Part shown: piece by piece, positions 33,852-43,406 of the stretch
How positions within the stretch are numbered: the stretch's first letter is position 1
How the letters are laid out: each line of letters starts with the position of its first letter
Assembly (NCBI GenBank): GCA_902535185.1
Contig: CACAST010000003.1
Location: forward strand, 1 to 56,281
DNA length: 56,281 nucleotides
Direction of reading: 5' to 3'
From: an uncultured Prochlorococcus sp.
GTDB lineage: Bacteria > Cyanobacteriota > Cyanobacteriia > PCC-6307 > Cyanobiaceae
Translations under genes and position numbers: made by a program
Notes under the pieces: generated by a model
What the model saw: the letters and a program-made list of their open reading frames with translations, nothing else
Databases searched by the model: none
What the model was told of the DNA's origin: nothing

Positions 33852-35231
33852 GTGTGGCAAGAAATTAATTACACGGAAGATCCCATTGATCTTATGGTTC
33901 CTCATATTACTTATAAAATAAACCCTGCAGAAATTGAAAGTATTGAAGCTAATTCTATTGCTGAAGAAATAGGATTTGAATCAGGTGATTCAATTATTAG
34001 TATTAATGGGAAAAAACCAAGAGATTTAATTGATTATCAGATTCTGATTAGTGAAGAAATTTTAGACATATCAGTTTTAGATAAAAATCATGACATTCAC
34101 AATATAAATATAGAAAAAGATCAAGACGTTAATTTAGGTATAAATTTTAAAGATGCATTATTTGATTCAATCAAGCAATGCAATAATAGATGTCCATTTT
34201 GTTTTATTGATCAACAGCCAAGTGGCAAAAGGAAAAGCCTATATATAAAAGATGATGATTATAGATTAAGTTTCCTATATGGCTCTTATTTAACTCTTAC
34301 GAATTTAAAAAAAGAAGACTGGGAAAGAATTGCTATGCAAAAACTATCCCCACTTTTTATTTCAGTTCATGCTACTGATCCCGCCACAAGAGAAAAATTA
34401 TTAAAAAATAAAAAAGCAGGAGTGATACTTGATCAAATTTCGTGGTTTGAGAAAAACTCTATTCAAATACATGCTCAAATTGTTGTTTGTCCAGATATAA
34501 ATGATGGGGATATTCTTGAGAAATCAATTTTGGAACTTGCTGAATTCTATAAAAAAACCTCTCAAACAGTACTTTCAGTCGCAATAGTTCCTGTAGGACT
34601 TACAAAATTTAGACCTGAAAATGATGGATTGAAATCAATAAGTCCAGAATACGCAAAAAAAACTATTAAACAAGTAGAGAGAATTCAAGCCTCTCTACAA
34701 AATACTCTTGGAACTCGTTTTTGTTGGCTAGCAGACGAATGGTATTTAATTGCTGGGTCAAATTTACCTAGTTACAAAACCTACGAAAATATGCCACAAG
34801 AATCTAATGGAGTTGGGACTATTAGAAACTTTCTAGAAGCATTAAAAGAGAAGACTCAAAACCTACCCCAAAAAGTAAAAAAGCCAAAAAAAGTTAGTTG
34901 GATTGTTGGCAAATTAGTTTATGAAGCCCTAATTCCTATAGTTAAGAAATTAAACTTAATTAATGGTTTAACAATTAATTTATATGGTTTGCCAAGTATT
35001 TATTGGGGTCAAGATCAAGTTGTTACAGGTCTTCTTACTGGAGAAGATCTAATTTACGGGCTGAAAAATAAGGATTTAGGAGAAGCTGTTTACATACCAT
35101 CTATTATGTTAAAAATTAATACTGATTTATTTTTAGACGATAAAAATATTCAAGAAGTTGAGAATCAAATAAATACTAAAATTCACGTTCTTGATGATTC
35201 AAATGATATTATTAATACTTTGATTGGTTAA
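33852..35231 (+). CDS. DUF512 iron-sulfur protein with PDZ-like start
   Basis: 459 residues of the cyanobacterial FeS oxidoreductase-like family (DUF512, TIGR03279 type). The N-terminal 65 residues are a PDZ-like domain (IAEEIGFESGDSIISINGK). The radical-SAM-like CxxxCxxC motif is Cys110, 114 and 117 (QCNNRCPFCFIDQ). The reaction is not known. The start given is GTG; an ATG at 33894 is an alternative that would remove 14 residues. Confidence 0.82.
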   Translation: MWQEINYTEDPIDLMVPHITYKINPAEIESIEANSIAEEIGFESGDSIISINGKKPRDLIDYQILISEEILDISVLDKNHDIHNINIEKDQDVNLGINFKDALFDSIKQCNNRCPFCFIDQQPSGKRKSLYIKDDDYRLSFLYGSYLTLTNLKKEDWERIAMQKLSPLFISVHATDPATREKLLKNKKAGVILDQISWFEKNSIQIHAQIVVCPDINDGDILEKSILELAEFYKKTSQTVLSVAIVPVGLTKFRPENDGLKSISPEYAKKTIKQVERIQASLQNTLGTRFCWLADEWYLIAGSNLPSYKTYENMPQESNGVGTIRNFLEALKEKTQNLPQKVKKPKKVSWIVGKLVYEALIPIVKKLNLINGLTINLYGLPSIYWGQDQVVTGLLTGEDLIYGLKNKDLGEAVYIPSIMLKINTDLFLDDKNIQEVENQINTKIHVLDDSNDIINTLIG

Positions 35232-35256
35232 TCGAATATTTTCGAAACTATAAAAA

Positions 35257-36684
35257 ATGCTTAGAAGAGTAATAAATCCTTTCATATTATTGCCGGTTAC
35301 TCTAGGTATGAATACTTTTAATGTTCTATCTAGCGAAACAAAAAATTATATTGATAATGTATTAGAGGAAAAATCAAGTATTACTTTTGTTGATTATCAA
35401 GAAATAGAAAACCTTGTATTAAATAATCAAGAATTAAGATCATTACAAAACCTAGTAGCCTCTGCAAGCTTTAATCTTTCCAGTCAAATTGCCAAAAGAT
35501 ACCCATCCTTAGATTTTCAAGCCAATGGATTACCAAAATATGTCGCAGGTAAAAATTACAAGAGCGATTCACCTACTTTAAAAACATCACAATTTACGGC
35601 TAATCCCTCCCTTAATATTAAATGGGATGTAATTGCCCCGTTGAGAGCATCTGAAATTAAAATTGCCAAAACAAATTACAAAATTGCAGAAAATAATTAT
35701 GAGATTAAGAAAAAAGATTTAATTCAAGAATCAAGAATCAGATATCACAAATACAAAAAATCATATGAAGATATTCAAAATAAAAAATTCACACTTGATT
35801 TATCAATTACAAGTTTAGAAAATGCTAAAGCGAAGCTAGATGCTGGTATTGGTACAAAATTTGAAGTTCTTGAAGCAGAAGCACAATTATCTCGGGATCA
35901 ACAATCACTTAATGAAAAGAAAATAGAACATGAAATTAATAAAATTTCTCTTAAAGAGATTCTTAACATTAAGGGAGAATTAGAAACCAATAAAGAGCAA
36001 AATCTTATAGGGTTTTGGAATCATAAATTGAATAAGAATATTAATGAGGGTTTGGAAAAAAATCTTTCCTTAAAAAACCTAATTCTTCAAAAATCAATCA
36101 AAAAGAGCCAAGCAGAGAGCTTTTTAGCTCAAAATAAGCCAAATATCTATATCAGTAATTCATTATCCAGTATATTTTCAAAGGGAGACTCTCTAGCAAC
36201 TAATATCGACTCTGAAAAATCCGGATCTAATTATACAAATACCATAAGTCTAAATTTTGCATGGAGTATTTTTGATGGCGGACAAAATAAGAACTCCTAC
36301 AAATCAAAAATAGCAGATGCAGAATCCGAAAAATATGCTTATGAAAATCTAAAAAATGTTTTAAACACAAGTATTAGTAAAGCCTATTTAAATCTTAAAT
36401 TAAATGAAGAAAAAATAATCTCTTCTCTTAAAGAAATTGAATCAAGCAAAGAGTCTGTAAGGCTTTCCAGACTAAGATATGATGTCGGAATATCAACTCT
36501 AAAAGATGTTCTTGTTAGGCAAAGCGAATTAAGTAATGCGAAATCAAAAAATATCAATGCAATATATAATTACAACTTGAATATTGATGAATTAGAAAGG
36601 TTAACTTTCCTTGATAAAAGTAAAAATTGTTTCGGTAGTAATAATACTAAAATTAAAGATACAGAATCTATTTGTAATTTATAA
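35257..36684 (+). CDS. TolC-like outer-membrane efflux protein
   Basis: 475 residues with a short exported N-terminus and two homologous OEP halves, each with long alpha-helical segments (IKIAKTNYKIAENNYEIKKK, then NAKAKLDAGIGTKFEVLEAE, and again LSRLRYDVGISTLKDVLVRQ near the C-terminus). It would form the outer-membrane channel of a type I secretion or efflux system. The inner-membrane partners are not next to it. Confidence 0.85.
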   Translation: MLRRVINPFILLPVTLGMNTFNVLSSETKNYIDNVLEEKSSITFVDYQEIENLVLNNQELRSLQNLVASASFNLSSQIAKRYPSLDFQANGLPKYVAGKNYKSDSPTLKTSQFTANPSLNIKWDVIAPLRASEIKIAKTNYKIAENNYEIKKKDLIQESRIRYHKYKKSYEDIQNKKFTLDLSITSLENAKAKLDAGIGTKFEVLEAEAQLSRDQQSLNEKKIEHEINKISLKEILNIKGELETNKEQNLIGFWNHKLNKNINEGLEKNLSLKNLILQKSIKKSQAESFLAQNKPNIYISNSLSSIFSKGDSLATNIDSEKSGSNYTNTISLNFAWSIFDGGQNKNSYKSKIADAESEKYAYENLKNVLNTSISKAYLNLKLNEEKIISSLKEIESSKESVRLSRLRYDVGISTLKDVLVRQSELSNAKSKNINAIYNYNLNIDELERLTFLDKSKNCFGSNNTKIKDTESICNL

Positions 36685-36686
36685 AG

Positions 36687-37487
36687 ATGAATCCACCAAA
36701 TTTAACTAATAAGCAACTAAGTGAATTAGATTCTTTATTTGAATTGGTTAGTCAACGTCAAACAAAAGATTTTGGAAATATTAGCGCCAGCAATAAAGCA
36801 GATGGATCATTATTAACAAGCTGTGATTTATGGAGTGACAAAACAATCGTGGATGGCTTAGCTTCAATAGCTCCAGGTGAAGGCGTCCTCAGTGAAGAAG
36901 GGCAAAAGTTAATTCCAAATTCAAAAGCTTACTGGGTTGTCGATCCACTCGATGGGACAACAAATTTTGCTGCCGGTATTCCTTACTGGTCTATATCTGT
37001 AGCAAGATTCTTTGATGGTAAACCACAATCTTCTTTTTTAATAATTCCTACATTGAAAAAAAAGTTTTTATCCATAAAAGGTAAAGGGGTTTGGTTAAAT
37101 GACAAAAAAATTGATCCTAGCCAAAATAATCGTCAAAGTGAATGTATTTCTTTATGTAGTAGATCAATAAAAATTTTACAAAAAAAACCAAACTCAGTAT
37201 TTCCTGGCAAAATCAGACTCTTAGGTGTATCGAGTTTAAATCTTACGAGTGTAGCGATGGGACAAACTTTCGGAGCAATAGAATCAACCCCTAAGATATG
37301 GGATATAGCAGCAGCCTGGCTGCTATTAGAAGAACTAAATTGTTCTATACAGTGGTTAGAAACAAATCCTTTAAATTTAGTTTCAGGAGAAGACTTGAGC
37401 GATGTAAATTTTCCATTAATTGCTTGTAGATCTATTGAAAAATTTGAAATTTTAAAGCCATGGGGCAATTTATTATTAGCAAAATAG
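36687..37487 (+). CDS. Inositol monophosphatase family protein
   Basis: 266-residue metal-dependent phosphatase. The family signature DPLDGTTNF is at about 91-99 with the metal-binding Asp residues, and WDIAAAWLLLEE is near 205. SEEG near residue 70 supplies another metal ligand. Whether it acts on inositol phosphate, bisphosphate or another sugar phosphate is open. It follows the TolC-like gene by 2 bases. Confidence 0.85.
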   Translation: MNPPNLTNKQLSELDSLFELVSQRQTKDFGNISASNKADGSLLTSCDLWSDKTIVDGLASIAPGEGVLSEEGQKLIPNSKAYWVVDPLDGTTNFAAGIPYWSISVARFFDGKPQSSFLIIPTLKKKFLSIKGKGVWLNDKKIDPSQNNRQSECISLCSRSIKILQKKPNSVFPGKIRLLGVSSLNLTSVAMGQTFGAIESTPKIWDIAAAWLLLEELNCSIQWLETNPLNLVSGEDLSDVNFPLIACRSIEKFEILKPWGNLLLAK

Positions 37488-37577
37488 TTGCGTCATAAAT
37501 AAAAAATTGCTTGAAAAATTTATTAATCAGATACAATAAAAATTAAGTAAATAAATAAATATTTGAAGAAAATTAAT

Positions 37578-38492
37578 ATGCAGAGAAGTTCAACATGGAT
37601 ACTGAAAAGTTTATGGGGAGCTTGTGAGCGATGGAGCAAATCTGATTGTGTTGATTTAAGCGCTGCATTTGCATACTACACACTTCAATCATTTTTCCCA
37701 ATCCTTCTAATTTCTCTTTCAATAGCTTCATGGTTCCTAGGAAAACAAGAAGGATTAGATCAACAAATAATTGCCATTGCTGCTCAGCTTTTACCTCCTT
37801 CAGTAGTTGAGTTAGTAGAGACAACATTATTTAATTTGATAGATCAAGGTTTTGGAGCAGGTATTCTTGGGGCTATGTTTTTACTTTTTACAGCAGGAAA
37901 TGCATATTTATCTCTTCAAAGAGGTTCCGATAGGCTTTGGGAGGACGAAATTCCTTCTAAAAAAGTTAATGCTGCTTGGAGAGTGCAAGCTTCGAAGTTT
38001 CTCCGAAATAGAGTTGAAGCCTTTTTAATAGTATTCTTTATTGGTTTTTTAATGGTACTAGATCAAATTAGTGCAAATCTTAGGATGATCCCAAGTAACG
38101 TTTTAGAAAATCTTTCAAAATCTAATAATCTTATTTCTGATTTATTATTAAAGTTGCCGTTATTACAAGTTGGTCAGTTTGCAATACCACTAATTGGCTT
38201 TTCTTTAATGGCTCTTTTATTACAAGCACTTTTACCCAGTAGAAAAGTTCCATTGAAACCACTTTTACCTGGATCTTTTCTTATTGGAATTGGCCTAACT
38301 ACTTTGAACCTAGCAGTAAGTAAAAGTATTCTCTCACTAGGAGTAAGATTTCAAGCATACGGTTTTATTGGAGGTTTTCTTGTACTTACTTTGTGGGTTT
38401 GGCTATTAGGAGTGATTTTATATTTTGGACAGTGTTGGAGCGTAGTAATTGCTAATATGACTTTAGTAAATAAAAAAAGAAATTATAGATAA
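37578..38492 (+). CDS. YihY/BrkB-like membrane protein
   Basis: 304-residue membrane protein with about six helices of the YihY/virulence factor BrkB family: DLSAAFAYYTLQSFFPILLI at the beginning, GAMFLLFTAGNAYLSLQRGSDRLW in the middle and IGGFLVLTLWVWLLGVILYFGQ at the end. Despite old labels it is not RNase BN. I use the ATG at 37578; a TTG lies 15 bases upstream. Confidence 0.85.
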   Translation: MQRSSTWILKSLWGACERWSKSDCVDLSAAFAYYTLQSFFPILLISLSIASWFLGKQEGLDQQIIAIAAQLLPPSVVELVETTLFNLIDQGFGAGILGAMFLLFTAGNAYLSLQRGSDRLWEDEIPSKKVNAAWRVQASKFLRNRVEAFLIVFFIGFLMVLDQISANLRMIPSNVLENLSKSNNLISDLLLKLPLLQVGQFAIPLIGFSLMALLLQALLPSRKVPLKPLLPGSFLIGIGLTTLNLAVSKSILSLGVRFQAYGFIGGFLVLTLWVWLLGVILYFGQCWSVVIANMTLVNKKRNYR

Positions 38493-38503
38493 GGATAATT
38501 AAG

Positions 38504-38845
38504 GTGAATTATTTTCTTAAAGCTAATAAAAATCTTCTCACCTACTCATTAATCATACTTATCGTTATTCCAATTTTTGGATTTAATTTTTTCATTAGCT
38601 TTGTTGGAAATATCCTAATACTTTTATTTTTAATTCCCCTTCTACTATTAGTTTTAGTATTTATTGGTTTAAATTCTTACAAATCTAAAATTAATACATG
38701 CAGTAATTGTGGTGCAATATCATTAGGTTTAAGTGAAAACTGCATAAATTGCGGTGCAAATTTAGAGAATATAAACAAAAAAAATCAGTTTGATAAAAAG
38801 CCTAGTGAAAGTACCATTGATGTTAAAGCAGAAGAAATTAAGTAA
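38504..38845 (+). CDS. Membrane protein with a zinc ribbon, 113 aa
   Basis: Two hydrophobic segments (about 13-33 and 38-57) are followed by a Cys4 zinc ribbon (CSNCG near 66 and CINCG near 80) and an acidic, charged tail. The start is GTG at 38504. Function unknown. It lies 11 bases after the YihY-like gene. Confidence 0.65.
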   Translation: MNYFLKANKNLLTYSLIILIVIPIFGFNFFISFVGNILILLFLIPLLLLVLVFIGLNSYKSKINTCSNCGAISLGLSENCINCGANLENINKKNQFDKKPSESTIDVKAEEIK

Positions 38846-38849
38846 AATA

Positions 38850-38996
38850 CTAACCTATTCCAATTTGTCTAAGAATACTTTGTCCAGTAATTAATTCAGT
38901 ACCAAGTCCAATCAAAATACCCATCATTGCCATACGGCCATTCCAAGTTTCTGCAAAATTTACAAAGCCGAATCTTGGTTGATTGTCTTTATTCAT
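38850..38996 (-). CDS. hli: High-light-inducible protein (Hlip), 48 aa
   Basis: One-helix chlorophyll-a/b-binding-like protein of the thylakoid, used in photoprotection. The 48-residue ORF has FVNFAETWNGRMAMMGILIG, with the conserved E-x-x-N-G-R-x-A-M motif that binds chlorophyll, followed by the end of the helix. The gene is too short for typical length filters. Prochlorococcus carries many such genes. Confidence 0.9.
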   Translation of the reverse strand: MNKDNQPRFGFVNFAETWNGRMAMMGILIGLGTELITGQSILRQIGIG

Positions 38997-39065
38997 AATT
39001 AACTAAATTATCTATCAAATCATTTTAACGTTTTCAGGAAGATTTTATGAAAAATAATAAATTAT

Positions 39066-39449
39066 TTATTTAACATGTCTTACACCATCAACAGGTCGAT
39101 ACTCATCTCCAGTTAATTCCTCGTATACAATGGCTGGCAATCCTGTATCAAACATTGTTTGCAATGCTTCTTTTAACATAGGATTCCAACCTCCAGTACT
39201 AACTTTTCCATGTCTTACAGTCCAGTCCCAAGTCCCTTGAAGATCTCTAGGGAGTCTACCTTCTCTATCTCTTCGCGCGACTAAATCTAAAGATTCAACT
39301 ATACCAACGATAACTGGATTTTTACCGTATGAGGGAGTAAGGCTTAGTTCAAGTCTCACTGGATCTTCTTTAACCATTTTCAAACGAAACCTTGGTGGTA
39401 ATTTGAGTGATCTTATTACCGCAGAAACAATTTTTGTTCTTAATTCCAA
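39066..39449 (-). CDS. Conserved hypothetical protein, 127 aa
   Basis: I do not recognise the family. The protein is basic near the start (SLKLPPRFRLKMVKEDP) and has a conserved-looking centre (RLPRDLQGTWDWTVRHGKVSTGGWNP). It has no membrane helix or signal peptide. The start seems to be TTG. It may be co-transcribed with the DUF2973 gene upstream (24 bases). Confidence 0.6.
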   Translation of the reverse strand: MELRTKIVSAVIRSLKLPPRFRLKMVKEDPVRLELSLTPSYGKNPVIVGIVESLDLVARRDREGRLPRDLQGTWDWTVRHGKVSTGGWNPMLKEALQTMFDTGLPAIVYEELTGDEYRPVDGVRHVK

Positions 39450-39473
39450 TTTTTTTACTTAAATGTATTTTGA

Positions 39474-39737
39474 TTAATCAGTTGTTGAACCTTTTTCTTC
39501 TAATGTAGAGTCATTATCATTTGAAAACCTTACTGTTAATAACTCCTCTTCTGTTATATTACCTGATTTATCTAAAAGTTCTGGATGTATTGTGTACTTT
39601 TTTTGTTTAAAACTGGAAGTACCTAAACGTTTATCTTTATTGTCAGATATACCCCAGCCATTAGACATTACCTTAAAAGCTTTCCACACTAAATAAGTTA
39701 AAGCCGCAGAATATATAATTGGAAAAAGAATAGTCAT
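39474..39737 (-). CDS. DUF2973 membrane protein, 87 aa
   Basis: One membrane helix at the N-terminus (FPIIYSAALTYLVWKAF), followed by a soluble tail with HPELLDKSGNITEEELLTVRF. This end is characteristic of DUF2973, a small cyanobacterial family without known function. Confidence 0.68.
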   Translation of the reverse strand: MTILFPIIYSAALTYLVWKAFKVMSNGWGISDNKDKRLGTSSFKQKKYTIHPELLDKSGNITEEELLTVRFSNDNDSTLEEKGSTTD

Positions 39738-39907
39738 TGAATTTATAAATTAGTTGTATATATGTTTAATATCATAGCCCGAAAAAAAGAAATTTAGCTA
39801 TTTTAAGTCACTAAATTATTCTCTAGATTCAATCAATGAAATTAGTAGTTATATTTAAATTACACTAAAATAGTGGATTAAATCACGAGAAACATTAGAA
39901 AATCAAA

Positions 39908-41029
39908 TTGAAAAAATATATCCAAAAGCTATTACTAATCGTCTCGTTAATTCCATTAGGCATTATATATCCTGCAAAAGTAATATCTCAACCATTAAGC
40001 AAACCAAAAATAAATGAAGTTAGTTTATTTTCAAACAAATCTTTCATAACTAAAGCTGTCGAAAGAACCGGAGCAGCCGTGGTGACAATTGATACTCAAA
40101 GATATGTTAAAAAAAGAAATTTTCCAAGAAATTCTCAACTATTTCTAGACCCATATTTTGAAAGATTTTTTGATTTAGATTTGCCTAACGAAAATCGACT
40201 CAAGATAGAACAAAACCAAGGGAGTGGATTTATATTTGCAGATGGACTTGTAATGACCAATGCTCATGTAGTGAATGGATCAGATAAGGTAATTGTTGGT
40301 TTAACCAATGGAGAAAAATTAAACGCTAAACTGATAGGTCAAGACTCTTTTACTGATTTAGCTGTACTAAAAATTGAAGGTAAAGGGCCTTGGCCAAAAG
40401 CAAAATTGGGGGATTCTTCAAAGATTAAAGTTGGTGATTGGGCTATAGCAGTTGGGAATCCATTCGGACTGGAAAACACAGTTACGCTTGGTATTATTAG
40501 TAATTTAAATAGAAACGTAAACCAATTAGGAATTTATGATAAAAAACTTGAACTGATACAAACAGACGCTGCTATTAATCCTGGCAATTCTGGAGGTCCA
40601 CTGTTGAATAGTGATGGAGAAGTGATTGGTATAAATACGTTGATAAGATCAGGTCCAGGAGCGGGTTTGAGTTTCGCAATCCCAATTAATAAAGCTAAGG
40701 AAATTGCCTATCAACTTTTAAAAGATGGGAAAGTAATACATCCTATGATTGGAATTAGCCTAATAGAAGAAAGTATTTCTGAGAGAAAAAATAATGTCGT
40801 AAAAGTTGGATATGTAGTACCGAACAGTCCAGCTGAAAAAAGTGGAATCAAGATAGATGATATTTTAATTAAAATAGGAAATAAAGATATTGAAACCGCA
40901 TACGACGTAATAGAACAAATTAGTAAAAATGGTATCAAAAAACAAGTAAATATATTATTGAAGCGTAAAAATAAATTTATTAAATTAAAAGTAATACCAA
41001 CTGATATTACTAACCTAAAAAATAACTAA
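39908..41029 (+). CDS. HtrA/Deg-type serine protease
   Basis: Periplasmic or lumenal quality-control protease, 373 residues. A signal peptide (KKYIQKLLLIVSLIPLGIIY) precedes a trypsin-like domain with catalytic His120 (TNAHVV), Asp150 (DLAVLKI) and Ser228 (GNSGGP), then one PDZ domain (about 275-370). HhoA, HhoB or HtrA cannot be told apart from sequence alone. The start is TTG at 39908; no Shine-Dalgarno sequence. Confidence 0.92.
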   Translation: MKKYIQKLLLIVSLIPLGIIYPAKVISQPLSKPKINEVSLFSNKSFITKAVERTGAAVVTIDTQRYVKKRNFPRNSQLFLDPYFERFFDLDLPNENRLKIEQNQGSGFIFADGLVMTNAHVVNGSDKVIVGLTNGEKLNAKLIGQDSFTDLAVLKIEGKGPWPKAKLGDSSKIKVGDWAIAVGNPFGLENTVTLGIISNLNRNVNQLGIYDKKLELIQTDAAINPGNSGGPLLNSDGEVIGINTLIRSGPGAGLSFAIPINKAKEIAYQLLKDGKVIHPMIGISLIEESISERKNNVVKVGYVVPNSPAEKSGIKIDDILIKIGNKDIETAYDVIEQISKNGIKKQVNILLKRKNKFIKLKVIPTDITNLKNN

Positions 41030-41034
41030 AAAAT

Positions 41035-41178
41035 TTAATTGTCATTCTGTTTAAGTATTTCCACACATCTAGAAATACATCTACCATCCCTTACATCGCA
41101 GGAAGTAATACATTCAAAATAACTTTCAATAGGATCAGAAATTTGAAAATGTTTTTCTTGGAAATCGTAATTTTTCAT
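41035..41178 (-). CDS. Small four-Cys protein, 47 aa
   Basis: ORF of 47 codons with the pattern C-x4-C-x6-C-x3-C in ECITSCDVRDGRCISRC, which could bind a metal or form disulfides. It lies in the gap between htrA and the ABC-F gene, reading leftward. Small size and spacing of Cys support a real gene. Function unknown. Confidence 0.5.
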   Translation of the reverse strand: MKNYDFQEKHFQISDPIESYFECITSCDVRDGRCISRCVEILKQNDN

Positions 41179-41289
41179 TTTAATTATTAAAACCTATTTT
41201 TGTATTTTTAAGAATAATTAAGGACGATAAACTATGTAAAGATAAATGAGTGATCTTACTTAGCCAATTGTAAATTTTATTAAAAGTAA

Positions 41290-42915
41290 TCAAATTTTTT
41301 GGCTTTGATTTTTTTCTAAAAAATATTCGTAATTACCATCATATGTAAATAACCTTGAATCTTTAATTTCAATAATTCTATTTGCAACCTTTGAAATAAA
41401 ATACCGATCATGAGAAATGATTAATAATGAACCTTTATAATTTTTAATCGCTAATTCTAAGTTTTCCTTAGATTGCAGATCCAAATGATTAGTTGGTTCG
41501 TCTAAAAGAAGGAAATTACTAGGATTAATAATCATGAGCGCCAATGCTAATCTTGCCTTTTCTCCCCCACTGAGTTGTTTAATATATTTAAAAACAGTTT
41601 CATTTTTAAAGCCAAAACCACCTAAAAATGTTCTAACTTTTTTTTGGGACCACTCTGGAGACTTATTACATATTAAATCAATAACCCTCTCGTCAAGGGA
41701 AAGTGCTTCAGCTTGATTCTGTTCATAATAGCTAGTAATTATATTGTGTTTACCAAGATTAATTTCTCCAATTTCAGGAGATATTTTTTTCATAATAATT
41801 TTAAGCAATGTAGATTTGCCGCAGCCATTAGGTCCCAATATTGCTATTTTCTCCCCAGAAGAAATCTTTAAATTAATATCCAAAAAAAGAATTTTATCCT
41901 CGAAACTATGAGACAAATTTTTGATATTTAGAACTAATTTTCCTGAGCGAGGACATTCTGGAAAATTAAAAACAGGACTTTTTGATTTTGCAATAGGAGC
42001 CTCAATTTTGGAAATCTTTTTTAATTGTTTTTCTCTACTTTTTGCTTGAGAACTTCTAGTTGCACTAGCTCTAAATCTATCTATATACCTCTTCTGTAAC
42101 TCAATTTCTTTTTGTTGTAATTGATATGCCTTATTTTGCGATTCTTCATTCAAAGATTTCTGTTCGACAAAAAAAGAATAGTTCCCATTATATGTTTCAC
42201 ATGTTCCTCTATCTACAAAAATTATTTTTTTACATAATTTATCTAAGAAATATCTATCATGGCTGATGATTATAACTGCAATTTTAAGCGATGATAGATA
42301 TTCTTCCAACCAAAAAATAGTTTCTAAATCTAAATGATTAGTTGGTTCATCAAGTAAAAGTAAATCAGGTTTTTGTAAGATTATTTTTCCAAGTGCAACT
42401 TTCATCTGCCAACCACCTGAGAAATTACCAACTAATTTATCAGCATCTTCTATAGAAAAGCCTAATTTTGGTAATATTTTTTCTACATCAGATTGCATTT
42501 TATAACCACCTAAAGCTTCAAATTTTGCTTGATATTTTGCGAGTTGATTTACAAATATTTCAAGTTCATCGGAATTTTTTTTTATATCCAACGATTTCAT
42601 TTTATTTTCAATTTCTAAAAGTTTAATGGCAACAATTTGTATATCTTTAAAAGAACTTTCTAATTCCTGTCTCACTGAAAAATTCAAATTACAATCAAAC
42701 TCTTGCTTTAAATGGGCAATTTTAGGATTTCCCTCTTTAATTATCGTTCCACTTGTTTGCTCTTCCTCTCCAATTAAAATCTTAAATTGGGTTGATTTAC
42801 CTGCACCATTAGACCCAACTAAGCCAACTTTTTCTCCTTTCTTAATCTCCCAACTAATATTTTTTAAAACAACATCTGTAGAATAAATTTTGCTTACACC
42901 TTCAAATCTAATCAC
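41290..42915 (-). CDS. ABC-F family ATPase
   Basis: Soluble protein with two ATP-binding cassettes in 541 residues and no membrane helices, as in ABC-F translation factors. Walker A GSNGAGKST (about 35-43) and GPNGCGKST (about 357), the signatures NFSGGWQMK and QLSGGEKAR, and DEPTNHLDLE in both halves are visible. The linker is rich in Lys and Arg (RYIDRFRASATRSSQAKSREK). It probably acts on the ribosome. The start is GTG. Confidence 0.88.
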   Translation of the reverse strand: MIRFEGVSKIYSTDVVLKNISWEIKKGEKVGLVGSNGAGKSTQFKILIGEEEQTSGTIIKEGNPKIAHLKQEFDCNLNFSVRQELESSFKDIQIVAIKLLEIENKMKSLDIKKNSDELEIFVNQLAKYQAKFEALGGYKMQSDVEKILPKLGFSIEDADKLVGNFSGGWQMKVALGKIILQKPDLLLLDEPTNHLDLETIFWLEEYLSSLKIAVIIISHDRYFLDKLCKKIIFVDRGTCETYNGNYSFFVEQKSLNEESQNKAYQLQQKEIELQKRYIDRFRASATRSSQAKSREKQLKKISKIEAPIAKSKSPVFNFPECPRSGKLVLNIKNLSHSFEDKILFLDINLKISSGEKIAILGPNGCGKSTLLKIIMKKISPEIGEINLGKHNIITSYYEQNQAEALSLDERVIDLICNKSPEWSQKKVRTFLGGFGFKNETVFKYIKQLSGGEKARLALALMIINPSNFLLLDEPTNHLDLQSKENLELAIKNYKGSLLIISHDRYFISKVANRIIEIKDSRLFTYDGNYEYFLEKNQSQKI

Positions 42916-42987
42916 TGTTTTAAAAATAGAATTTACAAAATCTGTGGCTTATTTACTAAAAAATATTTTGTGGAATAAAATTAAATC

Positions 42988-43164
42988 ATGAAAAGAATAG
43001 AACAAATTGTAGTGATTTTCATAGCTGCAGCTCTTGCAATTCCAAGTTATTGGTTTTTTTGGACTTTGGCTGGTGGAGGTGGCTACAACAAAAGAATAAA
43101 ACCTATCCCTAATCCAAATAATAATTATTCGAAACCTTTTCCTAAAGACCTCCTCGAGCCTTGA
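42988..43164 (+). CDS. Small single-helix membrane protein, 58 aa
   Basis: An ATG ORF of 58 codons with one membrane helix (VVIFIAAALAIPSYWFFWTL) followed by a glycine-rich and then Pro/Asn-rich tail. It overlaps the end of the convergent Nif11-like gene by 23 bases. I see no motif that gives a function. Confidence 0.5.
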   Translation: MKRIEQIVVIFIAAALAIPSYWFFWTLAGGGGYNKRIKPIPNPNNNYSKPFPKDLLEP

Positions 43165-43372
43165 TTAACCACATTTTAGTTGCCTCATCATCAATAGTAC
43201 TCAAATATTCAATAACCTCTTCTTTAGTCACAGAAATATTTAACTCGTTGCCAATATCGCATATTTTATCTAAGGCTTTTTTAGGATTAGTTAAGGCTGT
43301 CATAAACAGACTTTGTTTCTTTTTGGAATCGTTGGCTATTAACTTATAGAGCTTTTCAGCATTACTGGACAT
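43142..43372 (-). CDS. Small helical protein, possibly Nif11-like, 76 aa
   Basis: Pattern EKLYKLIANDSKKKQSLFMTAL followed by ALDKICDIGNELNISVTKEEVIEYL resembles Nif11 domains, which include the leaders of cyanobacterial ribosomal peptides. The C-terminus ends in ARGGL, so a double-Gly cleavage-like site is present but no core peptide follows. This could be a coincidence. No modification enzyme is nearby. Confidence 0.45.
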   Translation of the reverse strand: MSSNAEKLYKLIANDSKKKQSLFMTALTNPKKALDKICDIGNELNISVTKEEVIEYLSTIDDEATKMWLIKARGGL

Positions 43373-43406
43373 GTTTTTAAAATCTATTTATTAATAGATT
43401 ATTACT

